11,454 bases of DNA from Candidatus Brockarchaeota archaeon (GCA_017601265.1 JAFNJA010000039.1:1-11454), one strand, 5' to 3'. Shown: positions 1 to 6,525, counted from the stretch's first letter. Notes: generated by a model not told the origin, from the sequence alone. Numbers and translations are program-made.

Positions 1-179
1 AAACGAGTTCCACGAATACGAAAGCAGAAGCCGTAGGATGGCCAAATCCCCTGGCTTCAACTGCTTGAAAAAGCGAAATCACCGCGAACAAGCCGAACGT
101 TGCCCGATAGCTCAGATTTCAACTGAGACCTTCGGTGGCCTAGAAGGCAAAAATGAGATAAGTTCGCGAAGGAAACTTG

Positions 180-740
180 CTAAACTCCGGGGTGGGGTTT
201 GCCAAACTCGTTCAGGTAAACTAGCTGCTCGAGAGGCTTCCTCTCTTGGAAGGCGGGTTCTTCTCCAGCGAGCCCAACGGACAGCAATACCATGACCCTC
301 CAATCGCCGGAACGAACTTGCTCGGGAACCTTCAGCACCCTCTTGACCTCCCTTTGCCGAAATGATCCGTCCAGGCATGTGGCAAGACCCAGCTCCGTTG
401 CTTGCAGGAGCATGTTCTCGATGGCTGCGCCGATGTCCATATCAAGCCAACTCCTTTTCGGGATGCCGCCAGACGAACCTGCCAGTTTTTCGTTCCCGAG
501 GACGGCTATGGTCACGGAGGCCTCCGCGAGGAATCGGTGGGCCGTCACCTCCGCCAGCTTCCGCTTTACCGCTTCGTCTTCGACCACGATGAACCTCCAC
601 GGCTGGGTGTTCGCATACGAAGGTGAGAGCCTTGCCGCTTCCAAGATCTCCAGGAGTTTGTCCTTGGGCAAATCGTACGGCTTGAACTTCCTAATCGACC
701 TTCTCTTGCGGATTGCTTCCCTAACTTCCAAAGCGAGCAT
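180..740 (-). CDS. Nitroreductase-family flavoprotein
   Basis: A 186-residue protein of the FMN-dependent nitroreductase superfamily, which uses NAD(P)H to reduce nitro compounds, quinones or flavins; the substrate here cannot be told. Seen: an N-terminal R-R-S-I-R-K-F phosphate-binding motif (about residues 13-19), the S-Y-A-N-T-Q-P-W-R-F motif (about 40-49), and a C-terminal G-L-A-T-C region typical of the fold. The length fits the compact members. The reading frame extends upstream to a GTG at 794, but that extension overlaps a strong TATA element at 773-780, and family similarity begins at the ATG at 740, so I chose 740. The predicted leader is only about 10 bases. It lies downstream of aspartokinase on the same strand, but a 250-base gap and its own promoter argue for separate transcription. 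Family is certain, substrate unknown. Confidence 0.9.
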   Translation of the reverse strand: MLALEVREAIRKRRSIRKFKPYDLPKDKLLEILEAARLSPSYANTQPWRFIVVEDEAVKRKLAEVTAHRFLAEASVTIAVLGNEKLAGSSGGIPKRSWLDMDIGAAIENMLLQATELGLATCLDGSFRQREVKRVLKVPEQVRSGDWRVMVLLSVGLAGEEPAFQERKPLEQLVYLNEFGKPHPGV

Positions 741-772
741 CTCCCATTTTGTGCCAATAGTGCAAATAGCCC

Positions 773-780
773 TTAATATA
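773..780 (-). promoter_or_regulatory. TATA box for nitroreductase gene
   Basis: Read on the minus strand this is TATATTAA, 36 bases before the ATG at 740, predicting transcription start near 750 and a very short leader. It lies inside the upstream extension of the reading frame, which is a reason to reject the GTG start at 794. Confidence 0.55.
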
Positions 781-990
781 GCTTTGTCAAGCACGTAATT
801 GGGCTATAGTTCGCCCTTCAGCCTCCGCGGCCGCAAATCTAGGCTTGGGCTTTCAACCTGCCTTCTCGAGCCTCCTGGACCCTTCTGCCATCTTGCTTGA
901 CGCTTTCACCGAACGCGCCTGGGAAATTCCGAAACCCATTTCCCAAGCCGTTTAATAATAACGCTAACTCTCGCGGTCACTCTTCCCGCT

Positions 991-2379
991 CTACTTTCTC
1001 GCCCGATTTATGAACTCTTCATGCAATGCCCTAACGGCTTTGACCGCGTCCGCTTCCTTGGTCACGAAGCTAACGTTAAGCTCGCTGGACCCTTGGGATA
1101 TCATCCGGATGTTTACGCCAACGTTGGCCACTGCCCTGAACATCCTTGCGGCGACTCCTGGGGTCCCCTTCATCCCTTCGCCGACTGCAGCTATTACGGA
1201 CACGTCTGGCTCGATTTCAACTTTGCCGCCCCCAAGCGCGACCTCTTTGCCCAAGATTTCCTGGGCCTTTTCAAGAAATTCCCTCTTGATTACCACGCTT
1301 ATGTTCGTCTCCGAAATGCTTTGCGAAATCATCATGATGTTTATCTTCGCTTCGGCGAGCATGTTGAAAAATCTCGCTGCCGTACCTGGTTCGCCGACCA
1401 TCGAAGAACCCTTGATCGTCAGCATCCCGACGCCGTTTACCATCGAGATAACCTTGACGACCGACGGGAAAGGCCTTGAAAGTTTGTCCGTTACGAGCGT
1501 CCCATCGTGCCTGGGATTGAAGGTGTTCTTGAGCCTCAAAGGTATCCTTTTTTCAATTAGCGGTTCAAGCGCTCTGGGATGCATGGATTTTGCTCCCAAG
1601 ACCACCATGTCGGTCGCCTCCTCATACGTTATTTCTGGGACGGTGATGGCTCCCGGCTCTATTTTCGGATCCGCGGTCATTATGCCGTCGACGTCGCTCC
1701 AGATGATCACTTCGTCCGCGTCTACCGCGTCGGCCAATATCGTAGCCGTGTAGTCGCTGCCGCCGCGCCCCAGGGTCGTCACGATTCCATCTTTCGTTTT
1801 GCCGGCGAACCCTCCGACGACCGGTACGAACCCCTCCTCTAAGAGGGGGCAGAGAATCGACCTTGCTTTTTCCCTCGTGAATTCCATTATCGGGGTCGCT
1901 CCGCCGAAACGGTCGTTGGTTATGATGCCGGCTTCCCCTCCCGTAAATGACTTTGATTTTATGCCGCGGCTCACGAGCGCCGCGCAAGCTATCAACGAAG
2001 AATACCTCTCCCCGAAACTTAGAATGTAATCGACGCTTCTCGGGCTCGCTTCCCGAAGGTGCATTATGGCCTGAAAAGCCTGCTCAAGTTCACTCCCGGC
2101 TCTTGAAAGGCCCTCTTCGAGCCAAGCCGGAACGCCGGCAATGCAGTTACCGACGACGGAATCGTGCGCCTTCTTGAAATCGATCAGGAAATTTTGAACC
2201 CATCCCCTGTCGCCCGATTCCGCCTTTTTCGCGGCGCGGAGCAGCCCGTCCGTCGCGCCCTTCAACGCGGAAACCACGACGACAATTTCGTTGCCTTTGT
2301 AGTCCGACACCAGGTCGCATATCGCCCCGTACCCCGCGTCTTTCACCGAGCTTCCTCCGAATTTCATTACGTACCTCAT
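991..2379 (-). CDS. lysC: Aspartokinase (aspartate kinase) with two ACT domains
   Basis: Phosphorylates L-aspartate with ATP to 4-phospho-L-aspartate, the first step towards lysine, threonine, methionine and isoleucine. The 462-residue protein has the family's usual length and order: amino-acid-kinase domain with K-F-G-G-S-S-V at 6-12, S-F-G-E-R-Y-S-S at 121-128, G-R-G-G-S-D-Y-T at 204-211 and S-D-V-D-G-I-M-T-A-D-P at 228-238, then tandem ACT domains at about 312-375 and 394-455, each with an M-I-S-Q motif of the feedback-inhibitor site. It is a monofunctional kinase with no homoserine dehydrogenase fused. The frame opens at 2400, but the ATG at 2379 matches the family N-terminus and has a GGTGAG ribosome binding site 7 bases upstream. 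The ACT domains imply feedback control by an end-product amino acid; which one is not readable from sequence. No other lysine or threonine pathway gene adjoins it. Confidence 0.96.
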   Translation of the reverse strand: MRYVMKFGGSSVKDAGYGAICDLVSDYKGNEIVVVVSALKGATDGLLRAAKKAESGDRGWVQNFLIDFKKAHDSVVGNCIAGVPAWLEEGLSRAGSELEQAFQAIMHLREASPRSVDYILSFGERYSSLIACAALVSRGIKSKSFTGGEAGIITNDRFGGATPIMEFTREKARSILCPLLEEGFVPVVGGFAGKTKDGIVTTLGRGGSDYTATILADAVDADEVIIWSDVDGIMTADPKIEPGAITVPEITYEEATDMVVLGAKSMHPRALEPLIEKRIPLRLKNTFNPRHDGTLVTDKLSRPFPSVVKVISMVNGVGMLTIKGSSMVGEPGTAARFFNMLAEAKINIMMISQSISETNISVVIKREFLEKAQEILGKEVALGGGKVEIEPDVSVIAAVGEGMKGTPGVAARMFRAVANVGVNIRMISQGSSELNVSFVTKEADAVKAVRALHEEFINRARK

Positions 2380-2385
2380 TTTTAT

Positions 2386-2391
2386 CTCACC
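2386..2391 (-). promoter_or_regulatory. Ribosome binding site of aspartokinase
   Basis: GGTGAG on the minus strand, complementary to the archaeal 16S rRNA 3' end and about 7 bases before the ATG at 2379. It decides the start over the in-frame upstream codon at 2400. Confidence 0.6.
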
Positions 2392-2436
2392 GCTCTGCAC
2401 CAGCGGATTGTGCGCGTAACTTGTCAGTCCGGCGGT

Positions 2437-2446
2437 TTTTTAATAA
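2437..2446 (-). promoter_or_regulatory. TATA box and purine-rich BRE for aspartokinase
   Basis: On the minus strand the sequence reads GAAAAG followed by TTATTAAAAA, a good archaeal BRE plus TATA pair. It predicts a start near 2416 and a leader of about 37 bases, consistent with the visible ribosome binding site before the ATG at 2379. Confidence 0.55.
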
Positions 2447-2502
2447 CTTTTCATTTCCTATGCGCGAACCAGTTCTGCAACGATTTGAGCTTGCGTTCGC
2501 CC

Positions 2503-2510
2503 TTATATAA
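2503..2510. promoter_or_regulatory. Symmetric TATA element in the divergent region
   Basis: TTATATAA is its own reverse complement and is the strongest TATA-like element between the two divergent genes. It could direct a distal start for aspartokinase (near 2480) or for the rightward UroD-like gene (near 2533). An inverted repeat, GCGAAC at 2464-2469 and GTTCGC at 2495-2500, lies directly beside it. Direction and use cannot be decided from sequence. Confidence 0.4.
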
Positions 2511-2622
2511 CCGGTGCCGAGACCGCCTCCGATCTCGTTTTAGGATCTCCTGATTTTGCCCGTCGCGCAGTACACTTGCGGCGAGCGGGTTCTTCAAAAC
2601 CGCGGAACGCTGCCAGCCAAAC

Positions 2623-2630
2623 GTTAAAAA
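2623..2630 (+). promoter_or_regulatory. TATA box for UroD-like gene
   Basis: GTTAAAAA centred about 24 bases before the ATG at 2650. This spacing predicts that transcription starts at or next to the start codon, giving a leaderless mRNA. Confidence 0.5.
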
Positions 2631-2649
2631 CGCCATCGCGGACGCCGGC

Positions 2650-3759
2650 ATGCGGAATTCTGATGGGTTGGTGGTTCCGCTGAGGTCGTACCTGGACGAA
2701 GTGGATTTCGAAACCATCAAGCAAAGGTTCGAGGCTTTCTGGAACCGGGAACCCTTGGAGACCCCGCTTCTGCATATCACGGCTCCAAGAAGCGAGCAGG
2801 TGGCTGTGAACGTTCCAGATGACATCGAGGAGAGGTGGACGAACGTCGATTACGTTCTCAGAAAAGCTGAAGCGTACCTTGATAACACCGTTTTCATGGG
2901 CGACGCCGTTCCCTGGTATTGGCCGAACTTGGGTCCGAATTCCTTCACCGCTTTCCTGGGCGGAAACCTTACCTTCTTGGACGAAACTACTTCCTGGATG
3001 CCGCCCTTTATTTCCAACTTATCCGAGTACGAACCAGAGTTCGACGAAAGTTCAAAGTGGTGGAGGATCATGGACGCGCAGCTAGACTCGCTGTGCGAAA
3101 TCGCTCGCGATCGGTTCTTAATCGGCATTCCTGACATCCACTACGGGGGGGACTCTTTGGCCGCCGCCTTCGGCACCGCTAATTTGGTGAGGTCGTTGTA
3201 CGTTGAGCCGGAAACCGTGAGGGTGCTCGTCGAAAAGTTAGCTGGCATCTGCATCCAGGTTTTTGACCGCTACTACCGCAAGATATCGCGAGTGCAGAAA
3301 GGTTGCATCACGTGGATTCCGGCGTATTCCAAAGGCAAGTATTTTGCCCTTCAGGACGACTTTACGGGCCTCCTTTCCCCCAAAATGTTCAAAGAGTTGT
3401 TTTTGGAAGAGGACGTCGAGCGCATTGCCAGATACCTTGACAATTCGATCTTCCACCTCGACGGGCCCATGGCGCTGGGAAACTTGGACGCATTGCTCCA
3501 AGTCGATGCGCTCGACGGGATACAATGGGTCCCAGGGGCTGGGGCCGAACCGATGTCGAAGTGGATCGGCGTTTGCAACAAGATACTTGGCGCTGGAAAA
3601 TGCCTCCAGATCTCGTGCTCGCCCCAAGAAGTTCCGTTTTTGCTTTCAAAATTGAAACACGAAGGCCTCTTCATAAGCACCTCCTGCGGTTCGGAAAGGG
3701 AAGGGCGCATTTTGTTGAAAAACGCCGCGAAATGCGCCAGCTACAAGGGTTTGGAATGA
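2650..3759 (+). CDS. Uroporphyrinogen decarboxylase-superfamily protein (not HemE-like)
   Basis: A 369-residue protein of the URO-D/methyltransferase superfamily, a TIM barrel that includes HemE and the zinc-dependent corrinoid or coenzyme M methyltransferases (MtaA, MtbA, CmuA). Seen: Q-D-D-F-T-G-L-L-S-P at 235-244, the usual (D)D..g.iSP core; H-L-D-G at 269-272; I-Q-W-V-P-G at 291-296; a C-terminal S-C-G at 345-347. Methyltransferase members bind zinc with H-x-C plus a distal Cys; here the H-x-C position reads H-x-D, while Cys346 remains as a possible distal ligand. The HemE N-terminal motif is absent, so haem synthesis is unlikely. No corrinoid protein gene is nearby. The start at 2650 fits a TATA box 24 bases upstream. 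It precedes a Nif3-like gene on the same strand after 111 bases that include a separate promoter. Superfamily assignment is strong; the reaction is unknown. Confidence 0.85.
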   Translation: MRNSDGLVVPLRSYLDEVDFETIKQRFEAFWNREPLETPLLHITAPRSEQVAVNVPDDIEERWTNVDYVLRKAEAYLDNTVFMGDAVPWYWPNLGPNSFTAFLGGNLTFLDETTSWMPPFISNLSEYEPEFDESSKWWRIMDAQLDSLCEIARDRFLIGIPDIHYGGDSLAAAFGTANLVRSLYVEPETVRVLVEKLAGICIQVFDRYYRKISRVQKGCITWIPAYSKGKYFALQDDFTGLLSPKMFKELFLEEDVERIARYLDNSIFHLDGPMALGNLDALLQVDALDGIQWVPGAGAEPMSKWIGVCNKILGAGKCLQISCSPQEVPFLLSKLKHEGLFISTSCGSEREGRILLKNAAKCASYKGLE

Positions 3760-3824
3760 CGCTTTCACTGGGCCATTGGATGGCGCGCCTCGAACTCGAT
3801 GCTTCGCGTTTGGAACCTTCCATG

Positions 3825-3831
3825 TTATAAG
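3825..3831 (+). promoter_or_regulatory. TATA box for Nif3-like gene
   Basis: TTATAAG, predicting transcription start near 3852-3854 and a leader of about 18 bases before the ATG at 3871. The leader contains GGGA next to the start codon. Confidence 0.5.
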
Positions 3832-3833
3832 CG

Positions 3834-3856
3834 CCTGCCAGCGATTCGCGGGCAGG
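3834..3856 (+). promoter_or_regulatory. Palindrome over the predicted start of the Nif3-like transcript
   Basis: CCTGCC-A-GCG-ATT-CGC-G-GGCAGG: two nested arms, 6 and 3 base pairs, separated by one mismatch around a 3-base centre. It begins just after the TATA box and overlaps the predicted initiation site, the usual place for an archaeal repressor operator. It could also be the hairpin ending the upstream UroD-like transcript, but no T-run follows, so I favour an operator. Confidence 0.35.
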
Positions 3857-3870
3857 AGTTTGGATAGGGA

Positions 3871-4701
3871 ATGAAAGCCGTGGAACTCCACAGGCACATG
3901 CAGGAAATCGGGACGTGGGTCGATTGGCAACGCACGAGGGACCAGTTCTTGGCAGGCGATCCGGAGTCTGAAGTGGAGGGCATAGCGGTGTCTTGGATGC
4001 CCACGTTCTTCACGCTCAACGAGGCCCTGAAAGCAGGTTGCAACCTGTTCGTAACCCACGAGCCGCTTTATTCGGCTGTCGTGGACGGCAAGGGCAGGGT
4101 GGTCGGAGGAGCCGTACTAAAGGAGGCGGGCGTAGACGCGTTGATCGGCAAGGATGACGCGTGGGTAAAAAAGGCGGCCTGGCTCGAGGAAAAAGGCGTG
4201 GTAGTGTACCGCTGCCACGACGTCTGGGACAACTTCCCAGGGATTGGGATACATGGCGCGTGGGCCAAATGGCTGGGTTTCGACGGAAAACCCATCTTGG
4301 AAAAGCGGTATTACGAAGTTCACGAAGTTGGAAACGTCGCGGTTAGGGAACTGGCCCATAGGATTTTGCAGAAAGTCAAGCCGCTAGGCCAAGATGCGGT
4401 CGGCGTCGTGGGCGATTTGGGCAAAAGGGTTTCGAGGATCGCCCTGGGAACCGGCGCTGCCACGGATTACCGCGAGATGCATTCCATGGAAGCGGACGTC
4501 CTTTTGTTGACGGACGATGGCACCAGGCTTTGGGAATCCGGGCAGTGGTCGCTCGATTCAGGCGTCCCCATCATAATCGTAAACCACTCGACGTCGGAGG
4601 AGCCGGGGATGCGAACGCTCGCAAAATACATCAAGGAAAAGTTCCCACACGTCCCGGTGGTGGAAATCCCCGTAGGTTGCATATACAACGTTATCAAGTG
4701 A
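3871..4701 (+). CDS. Nif3-like (DUF34) dinuclear metal protein
   Basis: A 276-residue member of the Nif3/DUF34 family (YbgI/YqfO type), toroidal hexamers with two metal ions per subunit and no settled enzymatic role; databases often label them 'GTP cyclohydrolase I type 2'. Seen: a G-I-A-V-S-W-M-P-T core at 37-45, V-T-H-E-P-L-Y at 61-67 where the family usually has H-H-P-L, R-C-H-D-V-W-D at 114-120, G-V-V-G-D-L-G at 178-184, and N-H-S-T-S-E-E at 238-244, matching the C-terminal H-x(3)-E ligands. The second His of the H-H-P motif is Glu64 here, so the metal site may differ. The length fits proteins without the extra PII-like insert. The gene follows the UroD-like gene but has its own TATA box and a palindrome near its start. 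Its partner is unknown. Confidence 0.85.
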   Translation: MKAVELHRHMQEIGTWVDWQRTRDQFLAGDPESEVEGIAVSWMPTFFTLNEALKAGCNLFVTHEPLYSAVVDGKGRVVGGAVLKEAGVDALIGKDDAWVKKAAWLEEKGVVVYRCHDVWDNFPGIGIHGAWAKWLGFDGKPILEKRYYEVHEVGNVAVRELAHRILQKVKPLGQDAVGVVGDLGKRVSRIALGTGAATDYREMHSMEADVLLLTDDGTRLWESGQWSLDSGVPIIIVNHSTSEEPGMRTLAKYIKEKFPHVPVVEIPVGCIYNVIK

Positions 4702-4962
4702 CGCGGGCAGCCCACCATCGGCGCCCATTCGCCCCTCCCTTTGCGTCAGAACAAGCTCGTAATCGGCAACGTGAAAATGCAATAAAGGGGATATGCCGTC
4801 GAGAAGGATGGGCTGGAAAGGGGAATTGGCAAGGAGCACGGAAGGAGGAGTGTCAGCCTGGCAAATTTGGGCATACTCGCTTGGATCGCTGCCAATGCCT
4901 CCGAAGGGGAAAGGCTCGCTTTACCCCTTGCCGGCGAGCCCTTAAAACCGGCGATGCCGTAA
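4702..4962 (+). pseudogene. Possible decayed gene end, frame broken by a stop
   Basis: In the frame that continues from the Nif3-like gene, the sequence after its TGA reads as plausible protein in two pieces. The first runs to a TAA at 4783-4785. The second runs from 4786 to a TAA at 4960-4962 and includes G-R-R-S-V-S-L-A-N-L-G-I-L and A-S-E-G-E-R-L-A-L-P-L. Arginine is AGG and the composition matches the real genes. The second piece has no ATG, GTG or TTG start of its own with a usable site, so it cannot be an ordinary gene. The G-R-R-S-V-x-L-A then E-G-x-x-L-x-L-P pattern faintly recalls the C-terminus of Gfo/Idh/MocA sugar oxidoreductases, but this is a guess from memory. It could also be chance coding character in GC-rich DNA. 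Confidence 0.25.
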
Positions 4963-5160
4963 ACGGGAAATGCATGGTGCCAGGTAAAGCTCCTGGAAGG
5001 TGGGAGAGCGCGAGGTATTCCCCAAAGGCAAGAACTGCGTCGTAAAAGATTTCGAACGACCATCGGCAAAGATTTCAACTCGGGGGCTTCGCTCGCATAA
5101 TCATCTAGTGCGATGCGGCTTTTCGAGGCGCTGGATATAAAGAGATGTGAGCCGTGGAGA
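4963..5160. other. Convergent spacer without a recognised gene
   Basis: With 4702-4962 this makes a 459-base gap between the converging Nif3-like and nitrilase-like genes. It holds short broken frames, small hairpins (CCAGG/CCTGG near 4981-4998, and GCCGG/CCGGC near 4930-4952) and a TATA-like GGATATAAAG at about 5131-5140 that leads to no credible gene on either strand. No T-rich hairpin terminator is obvious. Confidence 0.4.
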
Positions 5161-5928
5161 CTAGTTGACGTCTATCGTGCATGAAAAGAAGTGCTGACCT
5201 TTGGCCGGCAGCCTTGCTACCCAATTCCCTTCTGGATCTATCACCCCTCCGGGCGATGAACAGGGTACATCTTCCGGGAGACAGTTGTCGACGGTCGCGA
5301 TCCAAACGCCTCCAGCCTTCGCGCGCATTAGCAGGTTCGACTCGTGATACTGCCTGGTGACGATTTGGGAAAAATAGCTTGCGTTCCTTCCACCGTTCAC
5401 CGCATGAAATACGACTTTAGCCCCCATCCTCGCTAGCTGCTGTGAAAGATGGGGATCGGGCATGTACGTGCAGCAGGGGTTAGCCCACATGTCGTTGCAA
5501 ACCAACCCGCCAATAACGAGCCCTTCGAATTCGAAGGTTCTCAGCGGCTTTACGGCATAACGTTCTATTTCGCCTTTGGGAGGATCCGTTAGGGAGCTGC
5601 AAAGAAGGATCTTGCTATGGAACCCCAAATACAGGCCCTTTTTGTCGTAGAAGCGGATCTGGTCGTAACAAAGGCCGTCTTCCTCGACGTAACAGGTTCC
5701 AAGCGCCAGGCCCAATCTGCCCTTTGCCTTTTCAACGATTGAATCTAAAGCGCTGGACACCTCGTTTTGGTTGAAGGCGTGCGTGTACCCGGACAGGGAA
5801 CCTTCAGGCGTCAAGAGTATGTCCGCTTCCTCGCCCAAAGCGTAGTCTATCGCGCGGTTTATCGATTCCAAATTCGCTCCGACGTTTTCGGTCACGGGGA
5901 TCTGGGCACCGGCTATTCTCAGCTTCAT
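5161..5928 (-). CDS. Carbon-nitrogen hydrolase, nitrilase superfamily
   Basis: A 255-residue cytosolic hydrolase that cleaves a non-peptide C-N bond (amide, N-carbamoyl or nitrile) through a Glu-Lys-Cys triad. Seen: G-A-Q-I-P at 7-11, catalytic Glu42 in L-T-P-E-G-S-L-S-G-Y, Lys106 in F-H-S-K-I-L-L, and nucleophile Cys144 in G-L-V-C-N-D-M-W. The Cys is followed by N-D rather than the Y-D/W-E of omega-amidases and nitrilases, so the subfamily is unclear. The frame opens at 5985, but the extension overlaps a TATA box and family similarity starts at the ATG at 5928, which lies 26 bases after that box, so I chose 5928. It is divergent from ogt. The substrate is unknown; the fold and triad are clear. 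Confidence 0.88.
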   Translation of the reverse strand: MKLRIAGAQIPVTENVGANLESINRAIDYALGEEADILLTPEGSLSGYTHAFNQNEVSSALDSIVEKAKGRLGLALGTCYVEEDGLCYDQIRFYDKKGLYLGFHSKILLCSSLTDPPKGEIERYAVKPLRTFEFEGLVIGGLVCNDMWANPCCTYMPDPHLSQQLARMGAKVVFHAVNGGRNASYFSQIVTRQYHESNLLMRAKAGGVWIATVDNCLPEDVPCSSPGGVIDPEGNWVARLPAKGQHFFSCTIDVN

Positions 5929-5950
5929 GGGCGGCCTTGGACAAGCATGA

Positions 5951-5958
5951 ATTATAAG
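5951..5958 (-). promoter_or_regulatory. TATA box for nitrilase-family gene
   Basis: CTTATAAT on the minus strand, its centre 26 bases before the ATG at 5928. It implies a leaderless transcript and excludes the longer in-frame start at 5985. Confidence 0.55.
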
Positions 5959-6038
5959 GGCTTCTGGCGCGCTTTCGAGCCTCATTCTATTCGTCCCATC
6001 TCAATTCGAGTGTCCAACGTTGCGGAGGAAGAAGCGTC

Positions 6039-6125
6039 TTGGACGTCGAAGAAGAGCGGAAAAAGGCGGTTGTAAGGCGCCGTAATTTCGACTTGGATCC
6101 TAAAGGCTTGTCCGTTGCGCGATGA
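6039..6125 (+). CDS. Possible 28-residue small protein
   Basis: A short frame starting with TTG, preceded by a perfect GGAGG at 6024-6028 with a 10-base gap. It encodes a highly charged peptide beginning L-D-V-E-E-E-R-K-K and ending in G-L-S-V-A-R. It lies in the divergent region before ogt. The frame continues upstream without a start, so it may instead be the tail of a lost gene. Weak evidence only. Confidence 0.15.
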   Translation: MDVEEERKKAVVRRRNFDLDPKGLSVAR

Positions 6126-6131
6126 TCGGGT

Positions 6132-6146
6132 GGAAAAACTAAATAC
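6132..6146 (+). promoter_or_regulatory. BRE and TATA box for ogt
   Basis: GGAAAAA followed by CTAAATAC, a well-formed archaeal BRE/TATA pair centred about 29 bases before the ATG at 6172. It predicts a leader of only a few bases or none. Confidence 0.55.
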
Positions 6147-6171
6147 TCTGGTTCCGCATTCCTGATCCGCG

Positions 6172-6525
6172 ATGGGCAAGGACAAAATCCGAATCGATTT
6201 AGTTTACAAGTTGCTTAAGCAAGTTCCAAAGGGAAGGGTCACGACTTACAAAGCGTTGGCAAGGGCCGCGGGACATCCTGCCGCGGCCAGGGCAGTTGGG
6301 GGAATTATGAGGCGCAACCCTTACGCTCCGGCTGTGCCTTGCCACAGGGTCGTGTACAGCGACGGCAGGTTGGGCGGCTTTGGCGGCTCTAGAGGGGTGG
6401 AAGCCAAGGCGGAGTTGCTTGAAAAAGAGGGAGTGAAGGTCAAAGACGGGAGGCTGGTCGACTTCGCCAACCGCTATTTTGACGCTTTCTCAGTCCACAT
6501 TGCGGAAAAATCTCGGCTGCCTTGA
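6172..6525 (+). CDS. ogt: Methylated-DNA-protein-cysteine methyltransferase, single-domain
   Basis: Repairs O6-alkylguanine by moving the alkyl group to its own cysteine in a single-turnover reaction. The 117-residue protein is essentially the DNA-binding and active-site domain: V-P-K-G-R-V-T-T-Y at 18-26 (helix-turn-helix entry), R-A-V-G-G at 40-44 with the Arg that intercalates into DNA, the Asn49 hinge in N-P-Y-A-P, and the acceptor Cys57 in V-P-C-H-R-V. Because the motif is P-C-H-R and not P-W-H-R, it is a true alkyltransferase candidate and not an alkyltransferase-like protein. The N-terminal RNase-H-like domain of E. coli Ogt/Ada and human MGMT is missing; similar short forms are known in archaea. 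The start fits the TATA box upstream. It converges on the GNAT gene with a 70-base gap. Confidence 0.93.
   Translation: MGKDKIRIDLVYKLLKQVPKGRVTTYKALARAAGHPAAARAVGGIMRRNPYAPAVPCHRVVYSDGRLGGFGGSRGVEAKAELLEKEGVKVKDGRLVDFANRYFDAFSVHIAEKSRLP

Noticed and set aside
102..180. tRNA-like beginning GCCCGATAGCTCAG
   Set aside because: No anticodon arm, T-arm or acceptor complement follows; the CTCAG/CTGAG pair at 111-127 is only a short hairpin.
2..295. Plus-strand frame open at the left edge
   Set aside because: Over half of it is antisense to the nitroreductase and the product is basic and featureless. A different frame ending in TAG at 34-36 could be the tail of a gene outside the window, but too little is visible to call it.
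741..794. Eighteen-residue N-terminal extension of the nitroreductase from a GTG start
   Set aside because: It overlaps a strong TATA box and does not match the family; the ATG at 740 is preferred.
853..939. Minus-strand 28-codon frame downstream of aspartokinase with an AT-rich element before it
   Set aside because: The TATTATTAA element is only about 16 bases from the ATG, too close to drive it, and may instead be the aspartokinase terminator; there is no ribosome binding site.
1010..1753. Long plus-strand open frame opposite aspartokinase
   Set aside because: It is the antisense shadow of a certain gene; its product is serine/threonine-rich with no domain and no promoter or ribosome binding site.
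4530..5045. 171-codon plus-strand frame overlapping the Nif3-like gene end
   Set aside because: Its first part is a shadow of the Nif3-like gene and the rest has basic, low-complexity composition with no start signal.
4746..5078. Minus-strand 110-codon frame in the convergent spacer
   Set aside because: The product is a proline/serine/leucine mix with no domain, no ribosome binding site and no matched TATA box.
5102..5141. Minus-strand TATA-like TTTATATCC with a following ATG
   Set aside because: The frame it would serve is only nine codons, and no structured RNA was evident downstream.
5929..5985. Nineteen-residue N-terminal extension of the nitrilase-family protein
   Set aside because: It overlaps the TATA box that lies 26 bases before the ATG at 5928, where family similarity begins.
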